Shown piece by piece: positions 27,290-35,659 of a stretch of 42,714 bases of DNA (position 1 is the stretch's first letter; every line of letters starts with the position of its first letter). Source of the DNA: Nitrospirota bacterium (GTDB lineage Bacteria; Nitrospirota; Nitrospiria; Nitrospirales; Nitrospiraceae); NCBI GenBank assembly GCA_028876065.1, contig JAGWTI010000020.1, forward strand, positions 1 through 42,714, given 5' to 3'. Below the pieces are notes generated by a model that made no database searches, was not told the DNA's origin, and worked only from the letters and a program-made list of their open reading frames with translations. Both the position numbers and the translations under genes were made by a program.

Positions 27290-27853
27290 ATGGCACGCGC
27301 AATGCTTGGGTCCTGGAGCGTCGTAACGGTCCTCTTCGGCCTCGCAGCCTGGGCGACGCCTGCACTGGCCGAGCCGGGCTTGGCGGTGGCGGATGGAATG
27401 AAAGTCACGATCGAATATACGCTCACGTTGGCCGACAAATCCGTGGCGGATTCCAACGTGGGCCAGGCGCCCTTTGCCTATACCCAGGGTGCCCACGAGA
27501 TCGTGCCGGGACTTGAAAAATCGATGGCCGGGTTAAAAGCCGGCGACAAAAAGCGCATCGACGTCCCGGCGGCGCAGGGGTATGGAACCTACGACGCCAA
27601 GGCGAAACTTTCCGTGGACAAGACAAAAGTGCCCGCCGGCATCAAGGCGGGCCAGTTGCTCCGCTCGGCGGACGGCCGTCCGGTGACGGTAGAGAAGGTG
27701 GAAGAAAAGACCGTGGTGCTCGACCTCAACCACCCGCTCGCCGGAAAAGATTTGGTCTTTGACGTGAAGGTGCTGAACGTCGAGAAGCAGGAGCCGAAAC
27801 CGGACGGAAAATCAGCCGACAAACCGGCCGAAAAGCCGGCCCCCAAGAAATAA
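27290..27853 (+). CDS. Periplasmic FKBP-type peptidyl-prolyl isomerase (SlyD-like)
   Basis: 187 residues from the ATG at 27290 (AAGGA upstream). The signal peptide ends at about ALA27. The FKBP core with SlyD-type features follows: VTIEYTLTLADKSVADS, PFAYTQGAHEIVPGLEKSM, an inserted flap (KAKLSVDKTKVPAGIKAG) and LDLNHPLAGKDLVFDVKVL. The tail is Lys/Pro-rich. It lies 26 bases after the helicase gene, so co-transcription is likely. It would catalyse proline isomerisation during folding of exported proteins. Confidence 0.92.
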   Translation: MARAMLGSWSVVTVLFGLAAWATPALAEPGLAVADGMKVTIEYTLTLADKSVADSNVGQAPFAYTQGAHEIVPGLEKSMAGLKAGDKKRIDVPAAQGYGTYDAKAKLSVDKTKVPAGIKAGQLLRSADGRPVTVEKVEEKTVVLDLNHPLAGKDLVFDVKVLNVEKQEPKPDGKSADKPAEKPAPKK

Positions 27854-27880
27854 CCGCAGCCGGCCATTCTGTCACCGCGT

Positions 27881-28390
27881 TCAGGGGACTTTGGTCAGGA
27901 CGCGAATCAGCTCTTCGAATTGCGGGTAGGCTCGGAGCAACGGCTCCCGGCCTCCCGCTTCAAAGTCCGCAAAGTCAAATCCGGGGGCCATCGTCGTCCC
28001 CAAAAGAGCCCACCGCCCTCCGGGACGCAATCTCGATCCTTGCCACAGACCGCGCGGCGCCACATACTGGACGCGCATGCCGCGCTGGAGGTCCGGCCCC
28101 AGGGTCACCACTGTTCCGGTCCCATCCGGACATAGCTGCAGCAATTCCACCGGATCGCCTAAATAAAAGTGATAGATCTCATCGCTCTTGAGTCGATGTA
28201 ATACCGAGCAGGTATCGGGTGTCAGCAGGTAATAGATGCCCGTTCCGAATGACCGGGCCCCTGCGTAGCGGCCCGGCAGCGCATCGGCCGCAATAGACTC
28301 CGCGGACCGGTAGGCTTCCGCATAGTAGCCCCCCTCCACGGGCAGGGGTTTGAGGTGTAAGAGCGACTTCAGGGCCTTCACGGACAGCAT
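27881..28390 (-). CDS. Cupin-fold protein, DUF985 family
   Basis: 169 residues. I chose the ATG at 28390 because AGGGAGG lies five bases upstream; a GTG at 28408 is the alternative. Family marks: LPVEGGYYAEAYRS, YYLLTPDTCSVLHRLKSDEI, HFYLGDPVELLQL and LGTTMAPGFDFADFE. This is a beta-barrel protein without a known reaction in this branch. It is convergent with the FKBP gene. A TTGACT (28471-28476) with a poor -10 lies upstream. Confidence 0.88.
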   Translation of the reverse strand: MLSVKALKSLLHLKPLPVEGGYYAEAYRSAESIAADALPGRYAGARSFGTGIYYLLTPDTCSVLHRLKSDEIYHFYLGDPVELLQLCPDGTGTVVTLGPDLQRGMRVQYVAPRGLWQGSRLRPGGRWALLGTTMAPGFDFADFEAGGREPLLRAYPQFEELIRVLTKVP

Positions 28391-28587
28391 GACCACCTCC
28401 CTGCTCACGACCGCTCTCTCTTTCCGACACGCTCGCTTCCGATGCTAGCAGTAGAGAACCGGCCCGGCAAAGTCAACAGGCCGGCCCGCACGATCGTGCC
28501 GACTGGCACACCTCACACGGACATTCTGCAAAGCAGGCGCGCAGACCGACGGTGGGTGCAGTCTTCGACGGACGCTCTTCATTCTTC

Positions 28588-28616
28588 TTGACTCCGTTCC
28601 GGGCATTTTGTACCCT
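28588..28616 (+). promoter_or_regulatory. Candidate promoter of the DUF4124 gene
   Basis: TTGACT (28588-28593), a 17-base spacer, then TACCCT (28611-28616); the -10 is a weak match. Confidence 0.42.
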
Positions 28617-28642
28617 TTGGGAAATTTTGAGGAAGGGGATTC

Positions 28643-29485
28643 ATGCCCGACTCTCCTCAGACAGCCGTTCCGATAGCCCGTCTCGTCTTTCTCTATTCCG
28701 TCTGCTTGTCCGTCTCATTGGGTCTGGCAGTCCCTGCGCGCTCCGGAGAAGTCATCTATCGCTACGTGGATGACCAGGGAGTCGCCACCTTCTCCAGCCA
28801 GCGGGATACGATTCCGCTCAAGTACCAGGATCACGTGCAAGCCCTCGACGCCGTCACGTTCCAGCCGGTACCGGAAGCCGGCTTCCCGCCCGCTCCGGCA
28901 CCGGTGGAAGAATTTCAAACCCCGCCCGGCTTATCCAGCCTCGCCAAGCCGGCATCCCCCTCCGGAGAAGCCGGTCAAACAGCCGCTCCGGTTGCACCCG
29001 CTTCAGCCCAGGCTGAACGGTCCGGTCCCTCTTGGCTGGATCAGTTTGCCGGCACAACTTTTCCCCTCCCCTCGCCACTCCAGCTCGGTGTCGGGCTGAC
29101 CACCCTGGTCCTGATCATGTTCGTGGTGATGGTCTCGCGGATGACCCAGGGCCTTGTCCTGAGAATGTTGCTCCGGAGCTTCATCGTGTTGTTGCTCGGG
29201 GGAGCCGCCTATCTCCTATACTTTTCCGGCATGAACGAGCGCATGGCAGAAACCACCGGGCAGCCACGACAGCGGACGGCCACGGGAAAAGAGATCCTTG
29301 GCGACATGAAAGGCACGGCCGATCAGATGAAGTCGGCTCTGGACAAAGCGGCCGCCCCGGTGACCGGCGTGATCGAAAAGACCAAGGCGGCGACCGTGGG
29401 AGAGGCCAACCAAGCGGTCAACGCCGCCAACCAGTCCAATCAGCAACTGGACAAGCGCTTGCGCGAGATCGATGCCGCCCAGTAA
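28643..29485 (+). CDS. DUF4124-domain membrane protein
   Basis: 280 residues; AAGGGG precedes the ATG. The signal peptide ends near residue 34. A DUF4124 domain follows directly (VIYRYVDDQGVATFSSQ), then a Pro/Ala-rich linker to about residue 130. Two membrane helices (LGVGLTTLVLIMFVVMVS and the SFIVLLLGGAAYLLYFS stretch) precede a C-terminal helical Ala/Gln/Lys-rich region. DUF4124 is a small extracytoplasmic beta domain of unknown role. The gene looks monocistronic. Confidence 0.82.
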   Translation: MPDSPQTAVPIARLVFLYSVCLSVSLGLAVPARSGEVIYRYVDDQGVATFSSQRDTIPLKYQDHVQALDAVTFQPVPEAGFPPAPAPVEEFQTPPGLSSLAKPASPSGEAGQTAAPVAPASAQAERSGPSWLDQFAGTTFPLPSPLQLGVGLTTLVLIMFVVMVSRMTQGLVLRMLLRSFIVLLLGGAAYLLYFSGMNERMAETTGQPRQRTATGKEILGDMKGTADQMKSALDKAAAPVTGVIEKTKAATVGEANQAVNAANQSNQQLDKRLREIDAAQ

Positions 29486-29565
29486 GTACCCCTTGCAGGA
29501 ACCGTCCGGACCATGGTTAACTGGCTCCACGCGGTGTGGACTATATTTGTGCACCGTGATTTTCA

Positions 29566-29594
29566 TTGACTTACGAATGCACTTTCGATAACTT
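29566..29594 (+). promoter_or_regulatory. Candidate promoter of the RAM-domain gene
   Basis: TTGACT (29566-29571), a 17-base spacer, then TAACTT (29589-29594). The -35 is good, the -10 weak. A TATATT at 29542-29547 is a competing -10 without a matching -35. Confidence 0.38.
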
Positions 29595-29665
29595 CCTCCG
29601 CCGATACAAAGAAACTTCCCCACGACCACCCGCGCGCAGCGCGGAGCAAGGACCGGAATACCACG

Positions 29666-29908
29666 ATGTCTGAACGAGCCTATGTACTGATCAACGCCAT
29701 GCCGGGGCAGACCGCCAACGTGATTTTGGCCTTGTCCACAATCAAAGAGATTAAAACGATCGACACCTGTTGGGGCAAACCGGACATTTTCACCGTGGTC
29801 GAGGTGTCCGACCAAGACGCCTTGTCCACACTGGTGCTGGCAAAGATCCACGCGATCGAAGGCGTGGCACAAACCGACACGCATCTGGTCTATCGGCTGA
29901 AAAAATAG
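29666..29908 (+). CDS. Stand-alone Lrp/AsnC ligand-binding (RAM) domain protein
   Basis: 80 residues forming only the dimeric alpha-beta barrel RAM domain of Lrp/AsnC regulators (AYVLINAMPGQTANVILALS, CWGKPDIFTVVEVSD, IHAIEGVAQTDTHLVY). There is no helix-turn-helix, so it should not bind DNA directly. Such proteins bind amino acids or act as partners of full-length Lrp regulators. The lipoprotein gene starts 23 bases downstream, probably in one transcript. Confidence 0.88.
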   Translation: MSERAYVLINAMPGQTANVILALSTIKEIKTIDTCWGKPDIFTVVEVSDQDALSTLVLAKIHAIEGVAQTDTHLVYRLKK

Positions 29909-29931
29909 CCGCCTGCCGGGAGGTTCTCGCC

Positions 29932-30399
29932 ATGCTCACCCCCCGCCATCGAGTCCCTCGTGCCTCGCGACTCCTGTTCGTCGTCCTCTGCGCCATCGCC
30001 GCTGGCTGCGCCTCTTTCGATCCGCCGCAGTCCGCCGACCTCGCGCAGGCCACCCTTCCTGTGCCCGAGGCAAAAGTCCGCGCCGCGGTCGTTCAGGTGC
30101 TGGAGGAGGGAGGCTATCGAGTCCGCCAGGGTGAAGACGGAGGGGACTTGACGACCGAGTATCGTCAGGAAACCGACAGTCCCTCGGACTGGATGCTCCG
30201 CGTACGGTTCGGCACAGGCCGCAGCCGCGTCGAGGTCAGGCTCACGCCGGAAGGCGCAACCGCTACGCGCCTGGCCATCCACGTGACCTATGAAGGCAAG
30301 GACGGGCTGTTCGAATCCTGGACGACCTATCCCACGCCCCTGCCCCAGAGCGCGGAGCATCAACTGCGGCTGGTCAAGAGCGCCTTGGGCCTGCTCTAG
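29932..30399 (+). CDS. Small lipoprotein of unknown function
   Basis: 155 residues from the ATG at 29932, with GGGAGG eight bases upstream. Lipobox AAGC (Cys26). The mature part (PEAKVRAAVVQVLEEGGYRV, DWMLRVRFGTGRSRVEVRLT) looks like a small alpha/beta domain similar to NlpC/BamC-like lipoproteins, but no family is certain. Its TAG stop overlaps the stop of the convergent response-regulator gene in the sequence CTAG. Confidence 0.75.
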   Translation: MLTPRHRVPRASRLLFVVLCAIAAGCASFDPPQSADLAQATLPVPEAKVRAAVVQVLEEGGYRVRQGEDGGDLTTEYRQETDSPSDWMLRVRFGTGRSRVEVRLTPEGATATRLAIHVTYEGKDGLFESWTTYPTPLPQSAEHQLRLVKSALGLL

Positions 30400-31793
30400 T
30401 CCCCGCTTCCCTCGCCCAGATCGAGCCCGAACCGTTCGGCCATACGATAGAGGGTGCGCCGGTCGATGCCCAGGATCTTGGCAGCTTGCACCTTATTTCC
30501 CCTGGTCTCCTGCAGCACGCGTTGGAGATACTGCTTTTCCATCTCTTCCAACGTTAGCCATGCCCCGGATTCGCCGGGCGCATGGCCGCCCGTCCCGGCA
30601 GTTGAGCCGCTATGCGCCTGACGAATGGCTTCCGGCAGGTCGCTGGGGAGCACCAATGGGCCGCGGCTCAGCGACACAACCCGTTCGATTACGTTCTCGA
30701 GTTCTCGCACATTGCCCGGCCAGGCATACTGTTGCAGGCAGGCCATCGTTTCCGGCAAAAATCCGCGGATGGGATGCGGTTGACCGCCGGCGCATTGTTG
30801 GAGAAAATGGTGCGCCAGCATGGGGATGTCTTCGCGGCGCTGGCGCAACGGCGGGAGCGGAATGCGCACCACATTCAGCCGGTAGAAGAGATCTTCGCGG
30901 AACCGGCCTTCTTTCACCAGCGTCGCCAAGTCCTGATTCGTCGCGCCGACGAGGCGGCAATCCAGCCGCACCACCGCGGTGCCGCCGACCCGCCGCACTT
31001 CCTGCTCCTGCAACACCCGCAGCAGCTTCACCTGCAAAGCCGGGCTGATGTCGCCGATCTCATCCAAGAACAGCGTGCCCCCGTTGGCCATCTCGAACAG
31101 CCCCGGCTTGGCGCCGACGGCGCCGGTGAAGGCCCCTCGCTCATGGCCGAACAATTCGGACTCGAGCAGGCTTTCCGGCAAGGCTGCGCAGTTGACCGGC
31201 ACGAATGGTCCATCCCGGCGCGCGCTGTTGGAGTGGATCGCGCGGGCGACTAATTCCTTGCCGGTGCCGCTTTCCCCCTCGATCAACACGGTGCTCTTGC
31301 CGGCCGCGACCTTGGCGACCAGCTTGTAGACTTCCAACATCGGCGGACTGCTGCCGACGAGAGGGGATCGACTGTCGCGGTCCCGCAGCTCTTCGCGAAA
31401 CTTCGCGTTCTCGCGGATGAGCCGGCGATGGTCCAGGCTTCTCCGCACGACCAGCTTGACGTCCTCCCGTCGGAAGGGCTTGGCCAGATAATCGTAGGCA
31501 CCTTGCTTCATCGCCTCGATCGCCCCCTCCATGGACCCGAAGGCCGTGAGCAACACGATCGGCGTATCCGGGCTGGAAGCTTGGAAGGCCTGCAGCACTT
31601 CGAACCCGCTGACATCCCCCATCCGGATGTCCGTGAGGACGAGGTCGAACTGGCGTTGCCGGCCCCGCTCGATCGCCTCCTTCCCGTCGGCGACGGCCTC
31701 GACGTCGTAGCCCTCTTTCTTGAGGGCCTCGACGAGCAACTCCCGCGCCGCCGCATCATCTTCCGCAACCAGTATCCTGGCCTCACCCGACAC
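30396..31793 (-). CDS. Sigma54-dependent response regulator (NtrC/AtoC type)
   Basis: 465 residues. Receiver domain 5-120 with phospho-acceptor Asp55, Thr83 and Lys105. AAA+ sigma54-activation domain about 145-380 with Walker A GESGTGKE (173-180), GAFTGA (220-225), Walker B LFLDEIGD (241-248) and the Arg-finger region. C-terminal Fis-type helix-turn-helix (KVQAAKILGIDRRTLYRMAE). The start is GTG with AAGGAG six bases upstream. It overlaps the kinase gene by 11 bases. It should activate sigma54 promoters; I found no convincing -24/-12 site in this window. Confidence 0.96.
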   Translation of the reverse strand: MSGEARILVAEDDAAARELLVEALKKEGYDVEAVADGKEAIERGRQRQFDLVLTDIRMGDVSGFEVLQAFQASSPDTPIVLLTAFGSMEGAIEAMKQGAYDYLAKPFRREDVKLVVRRSLDHRRLIRENAKFREELRDRDSRSPLVGSSPPMLEVYKLVAKVAAGKSTVLIEGESGTGKELVARAIHSNSARRDGPFVPVNCAALPESLLESELFGHERGAFTGAVGAKPGLFEMANGGTLFLDEIGDISPALQVKLLRVLQEQEVRRVGGTAVVRLDCRLVGATNQDLATLVKEGRFREDLFYRLNVVRIPLPPLRQRREDIPMLAHHFLQQCAGGQPHPIRGFLPETMACLQQYAWPGNVRELENVIERVVSLSRGPLVLPSDLPEAIRQAHSGSTAGTGGHAPGESGAWLTLEEMEKQYLQRVLQETRGNKVQAAKILGIDRRTLYRMAERFGLDLGEGSGD

Positions 31794-32958
31794 GTCGCGC
31801 TCCTTCCGCCGTCACCGAACCCATTGTCGCACCATGCTCGGAGATGCACGCGGGAAGCGCAATCACGACGGTGGTGCCCTTGCCGACCTGGCTCTCGATC
31901 GACAAGGCCCCATGATGGGCCTGGATGATCTGTCGGCTCAGAAAAAGCCCCAAGCCGCTCCCATCCCCGATCGCTTTGGTCGTAAAAAACGGTTCGAAGG
32001 CCCGGCTGACATGTTCCTCCGGCATACCGCATCCGGTGTCAGACACGGTGACCGTCGCCATGGCCGAGGCCGACGGCTCGCCCGTCCGACGTCTCGCCTC
32101 CTGCTCTTCGATCGTCAACGGCCGCTGCCCCACCGCGACGATCACCCGGCCGCCCGGACTCGTGGCCGCCAACGCGTTGGCCATCAGGTTCACCAGCACT
32201 TGCTGGAGTTGCTCCACGTCGCCCCACAGCAACGGATCGCCTTGCCAGGGTTCGGCCTGCAACGCCACGCCCTTGGCGGCGAAGGAGGGGGCCATCAGCG
32301 CCACGACGGGCGACACCAGACGGTCCACCGGCAGCGGCACGAGCTGGGGCTTGCGCTGTCTGGTGGAGGAGAGCAGCTCTTCGATAATCCGTACGACCCG
32401 GTTGATTTGGGCGTCGACGATCTCCACCCGTTTGCGCATCTCCGGCGTGATGGCCGGGTCCTCCCCCAGCGCTTGCACATGCCAGGCGATGGAATGGAGC
32501 GGCGTACCCACCTCGTGAGCCACGGACGCCACCAATTGTCCCACGGCGGCGAGCCGCTCGGCTCGATTGAGCGCGTCCTTGATCTCGGCCAGCTGGGCAT
32601 TGGCTTGCAAGAGCTCCGCCCGCGCCGCTTCCTCACGAGCCTTCCGCTCCTCCCTCGTCATCGCCAGATAGGCCACGCCGATCAACACCCCCGCCACCAT
32701 GGAGCGGTTGATGAGCGCGGACACGAACCGGCCCGGCTTCGTCGGCCTGAGCAGCCCGATGTAGGTCGCCAGGATGCAGAGGACGACCGTGAGGTACATG
32801 AGCCGCCGGCTGCGCGCCGCCGCGATCAGCAAGATCGGGAGCACAAACCCATAGGCGATCACGACGTTGGCCGGCGCCACCCATTCGGCGCTCACGATGG
32901 CCACGAACAGGGCCAAGGACACGCCCAGGACGACGGGAGATTTGCCGGCGATCGTCAT
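31783..32958 (-). CDS. Membrane sensor histidine kinase
   Basis: 391 residues. Four hydrophobic segments lie in residues 8-100 with very short loops, so there is no sizeable periplasmic sensor domain. A coiled-coil linker (about 103-135) leads to the phosphoacceptor motif SVAHEVGTPLHSI (His148). The ATPase domain has N box NLMANALAAT, G1 DTGCGMPEEH, F box FEPFFTTK and G2 GDGSGLGLFL. The ATG overlaps the malQ stop (ATGA), and the end overlaps the regulator start, so malQ, kinase and regulator are almost certainly one operon. The signal is probably sensed in or at the membrane. Confidence 0.95.
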   Translation of the reverse strand: MTIAGKSPVVLGVSLALFVAIVSAEWVAPANVVIAYGFVLPILLIAAARSRRLMYLTVVLCILATYIGLLRPTKPGRFVSALINRSMVAGVLIGVAYLAMTREERKAREEAARAELLQANAQLAEIKDALNRAERLAAVGQLVASVAHEVGTPLHSIAWHVQALGEDPAITPEMRKRVEIVDAQINRVVRIIEELLSSTRQRKPQLVPLPVDRLVSPVVALMAPSFAAKGVALQAEPWQGDPLLWGDVEQLQQVLVNLMANALAATSPGGRVIVAVGQRPLTIEEQEARRRTGEPSASAMATVTVSDTGCGMPEEHVSRAFEPFFTTKAIGDGSGLGLFLSRQIIQAHHGALSIESQVGKGTTVVIALPACISEHGATMGSVTAEGARRVG

Positions 32959-35198
32959 CCTGCCCCCCCTGCCCGGCCGGCCCTCTTGAATTCGGCGGCC
33001 AGCCGCACCAAGGCCGGGGCACCCCACCAGGTTTCGAGCGGCAACTGCATCTTCCGCGACCAGTTGGGATAGCTGTCCAGCGTGCCGGGCATGTTCGTCT
33101 GCGACAGTTCGCCGATCACGTCGTCCAACGCAGCCAAGACCACCCAGCAGGGCGTGCGCGCCAAGAACAAATGAATCGCCCGAGCCAGATCGCCCGTCAT
33201 GGCCGGAAGCGCCTCGGCCTCTCCCTGGATCGGCCACAGCCCCTCCTTCTGCAAGGCCTCGTACAGACGTCGGCAATCACGCGCCCGCTCCTCTCGCGCG
33301 GCTTTCAAGGCGTCGTCGTCGGGCAGAAGTCCCAACCTCCGCCTCGTGTCCAAATCCTTCCCGCCCCAGAACCCGGCGAGGGTGGGCAAATCATGGGTCG
33401 TCACGACCGCCACCGCCTGACTCGGATAGCGGCCCGGCTCGTTGCAACGCCCATCGGGCTGCCGTTCGAAATAGAGGACGCGATAGGACAAGACCCCGGC
33501 TGCCGACAGGCTGGCCCGCACCTCGTCCGGCACGGTCCCCAGATCCTCCCCGATGATCATCGTCCGGTGCCGGACGCTCTCGAGCGCCAAAATCCCCAAC
33601 AGATCCTCGAACGGGTACGTGACATACGTGCCGGCTGAAGAGGGCAGCCCCTGGGGAATCCAGAAGAGGCGGAAGAGGCCCATGACATGGTCCAGTCTGA
33701 GCGCACCGCCATAGGTCAAGTTGCGGCGCAACAACTCAATGAAGAAGCGGTACCGGCTCGCCTTCAGCCGGTGAGGGTCCATCGGGGGAAACCCCCAGTT
33801 CTGCCCCTCCAAGGCGAAAGCATCGGGCGGACAACCGCTGTCCACCGTCAACGCCAAAACGTCTTGAAACACCCAGGCGTCGCTGCCGGAACGGCTGCTG
33901 CCGAGCGCCAAATCATGGTAGAGCCCCAGCGGCATGCCCAGCGCACGGGCCCGCTGCGCAACGACCAGGAGTTGCTCGCTGGCAATCCACTGCAGATACT
34001 GGTGAAACCGCACCCGCGAGGCCTGAGCCCGACGAAAGGCTTCGACCTCCGGCGATGCCGGGTTGCGATAGGGCTCCGGCCAATCCTTCCACTCCCAGAT
34101 ATCAGGGTATCGGCGCTGCAACTCTTCGGAGAGGGCTTGGAACAAGGCAAAGCGTTCGAGCCGTTCGCCGCCCTGTCGCGCATAATCCAGAAAGGCCTGT
34201 CCCCGTTGGGTGGCCGACGACTCGCCCTGGCCGCGCAAGTGCCGGGCTTGAAAGGTCTGGAAGAGGGCCTCCAGAGCCGTCAACTTGGCGGCATAGATCC
34301 GGTCGTACTCCACCAATTCGCTTGCCCGGAACGAAGCCAGGGAGGCCTGAAACTCCGGATCGTTGAGCAGCCGTTGCGCCGGCTCCGAGTCGGCCAACTC
34401 CGGGACCTGTTCGACCGCCACATACAAGACGTTGAGAAACAGTCGGCTGTCCGGCGAATAAGGACTGATGTGATAGGGCCTGGCGTTCTTCAACGCATGC
34501 AACGGATTGAGGCCGACCACTCCCGCGCCGAGATCCGTGGCGGCCCGCTCGACGATGTCGGCCAGATCCCCAAAATCCCCGACGCCCCAATTTCGGGACG
34601 AACGGAGCGCATACAGCTGCAGGCTCAGGCCCCAGGTCCGCGCCCCCTCTTGCAGCCGCGGCGGAACATAGCACCGGGATGGGGCCATAATAAGCCGGAG
34701 AGTCCCCCGCACTTCGCCGGCTGCGGTTGCGGCGTGAGCCACCAGATCATAGTACCCGCAGTCCAACCCCGTCGGAACCGGCACCGCGTAACGGGCATAG
34801 CGCCGGCCATCGAGCATCGTACTCGCAGCCGGAACTAATCCAGGCCCTGCCTCTCCTTTGTGCTGGAGACGGCCGGACTCATCCAGAATCTCCCATTCGA
34901 TACACAGCTCATGCTCCGCGGCCTCTTCCACCGCAAGGGAGAAGGACCAGGCCCCCAGCGGCTGATCGATCCGGCGCACCAATACCGGCTCGCACGGCTG
35001 TCGCCACGTCGCCTCATCCCAGGCCAGCACCGCAGCCCGGAGAGTCTCCGGCTGCTCCGTCGCATACCCCATGGCCGCCAGTACGGCCCGCTTGGTCTGC
35101 TCGGAGGTTGCATGTCGGCGGCCCCAATTGTCGTAATACTCCGACGCAATCCCGCATCGGGCGGCCAATTCCGCCAGCCAGTCCTGTTCTTCCTGCAT
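32955..35198 (-). CDS. malQ: 4-alpha-glucanotransferase (amylomaltase)
   Basis: Transfers alpha-1,4-glucan segments between maltodextrins. About 747 residues from the ATG at 35198. The GH77 core starts near residue 180 (WGLSLQLYALRSSRNWGVGD). Catalytic residues are seen in LRLDHVMGLFR (nucleophile Asp503), IIGEDLGTVP (acid/base Glu) and TTHDLPTLAGFW (third Asp). The N-terminal 180 residues are the extra beta domains of E. coli-type MalQ. There is no Shine-Dalgarno; an in-frame GTG at 35204 coincides with the predicted transcript start and may be the real start. It is the first gene of the operon with the two-component pair. Confidence 0.95.
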   Translation of the reverse strand: MQEEQDWLAELAARCGIASEYYDNWGRRHATSEQTKRAVLAAMGYATEQPETLRAAVLAWDEATWRQPCEPVLVRRIDQPLGAWSFSLAVEEAAEHELCIEWEILDESGRLQHKGEAGPGLVPAASTMLDGRRYARYAVPVPTGLDCGYYDLVAHAATAAGEVRGTLRLIMAPSRCYVPPRLQEGARTWGLSLQLYALRSSRNWGVGDFGDLADIVERAATDLGAGVVGLNPLHALKNARPYHISPYSPDSRLFLNVLYVAVEQVPELADSEPAQRLLNDPEFQASLASFRASELVEYDRIYAAKLTALEALFQTFQARHLRGQGESSATQRGQAFLDYARQGGERLERFALFQALSEELQRRYPDIWEWKDWPEPYRNPASPEVEAFRRAQASRVRFHQYLQWIASEQLLVVAQRARALGMPLGLYHDLALGSSRSGSDAWVFQDVLALTVDSGCPPDAFALEGQNWGFPPMDPHRLKASRYRFFIELLRRNLTYGGALRLDHVMGLFRLFWIPQGLPSSAGTYVTYPFEDLLGILALESVRHRTMIIGEDLGTVPDEVRASLSAAGVLSYRVLYFERQPDGRCNEPGRYPSQAVAVVTTHDLPTLAGFWGGKDLDTRRRLGLLPDDDALKAAREERARDCRRLYEALQKEGLWPIQGEAEALPAMTGDLARAIHLFLARTPCWVVLAALDDVIGELSQTNMPGTLDSYPNWSRKMQLPLETWWGAPALVRLAAEFKRAGRAGGAG

Positions 35199-35211
35199 GT
35201 TCACAAGCTGG

Positions 35212-35240
35212 AGTCTAGGAACATGCGGAAGGCAAGTCAA
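35212..35240 (-). promoter_or_regulatory. Promoter of the malQ-kinase-regulator operon
   Basis: On the minus strand TTGACT (35235-35240) is 17 bases before TAGACT (35212-35217). The predicted start is 35204-35205, on or next to the in-frame GTG of malQ, implying a leaderless or near-leaderless message. Confidence 0.62.
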
Positions 35241-35292
35241 GGCGGTCTCGCATCGTTGCGTCTCTCTCGTAGCGCCGGCTGCGCCGATCTTG

Positions 35293-35298
35293 TACAAT
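35293..35298 (+). promoter_or_regulatory. -10 element just upstream of the 117-aa gene
   Basis: TACAAT ends seven bases before the ATG at 35306, which would place +1 at 35305. No good -35 and no Shine-Dalgarno are seen. Confidence 0.4.
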
Positions 35299-35305
35299 TT
35301 TCCCC

Positions 35306-35659
35306 ATGCTTGAAATCGCCCTGGTGCTCCTCGCGTTGCTCACCGTCGGTCTCCTCGGATTGGCGACCACGCTCCTGACCCCTCAACTCATGACGGCGGC
35401 GGGGCTCTGGACGTTGCTCCTCGGCCTCGTCACCGGCATTCCGACCGGCTTCTGGTACCACGTGACCCTGTATCGCCTCCTGTCGAAACGAATCGTCCTA
35501 CCGGCCCGATGGTGGTGGTCCCCCGCTGACCTGCATCCCCAACTCGGACAAGAGGAATTGGCCAAGATCAAGCCCTGGTTCGTTCTCGGAGGAGTCGGTT
35601 TTCTCCTTTCCCTGGCCGGCGGCCTGGCGGCCATGGCCGGACTGTTGCTCAACCAATGA
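35306..35659 (+). CDS. Small inner-membrane protein of unknown function
   Basis: 117 residues with three predicted helices (LEIALVLLALLTVGLLGLAT, LMTAAGLWTLLLGLVTGIPT, and WFVLGGVGFLLSLAGGLAAM near the end). Between them is a Trp-rich loop (ARWWWSPADLHPQLG). Its TGA stop overlaps the ATG of the next gene (ATGA), so the two are coupled. I do not recognise a family. Confidence 0.75.
   Translation: MLEIALVLLALLTVGLLGLATTLLTPQLMTAAGLWTLLLGLVTGIPTGFWYHVTLYRLLSKRIVLPARWWWSPADLHPQLGQEELAKIKPWFVLGGVGFLLSLAGGLAAMAGLLLNQ

Noticed and set aside
27292-27310. Sigma54-like site TGGCACG-N4-ATGCT
   Set aside because: It lies inside the first codons of the FKBP gene, with no gene placed to use it, and one key base differs from consensus.
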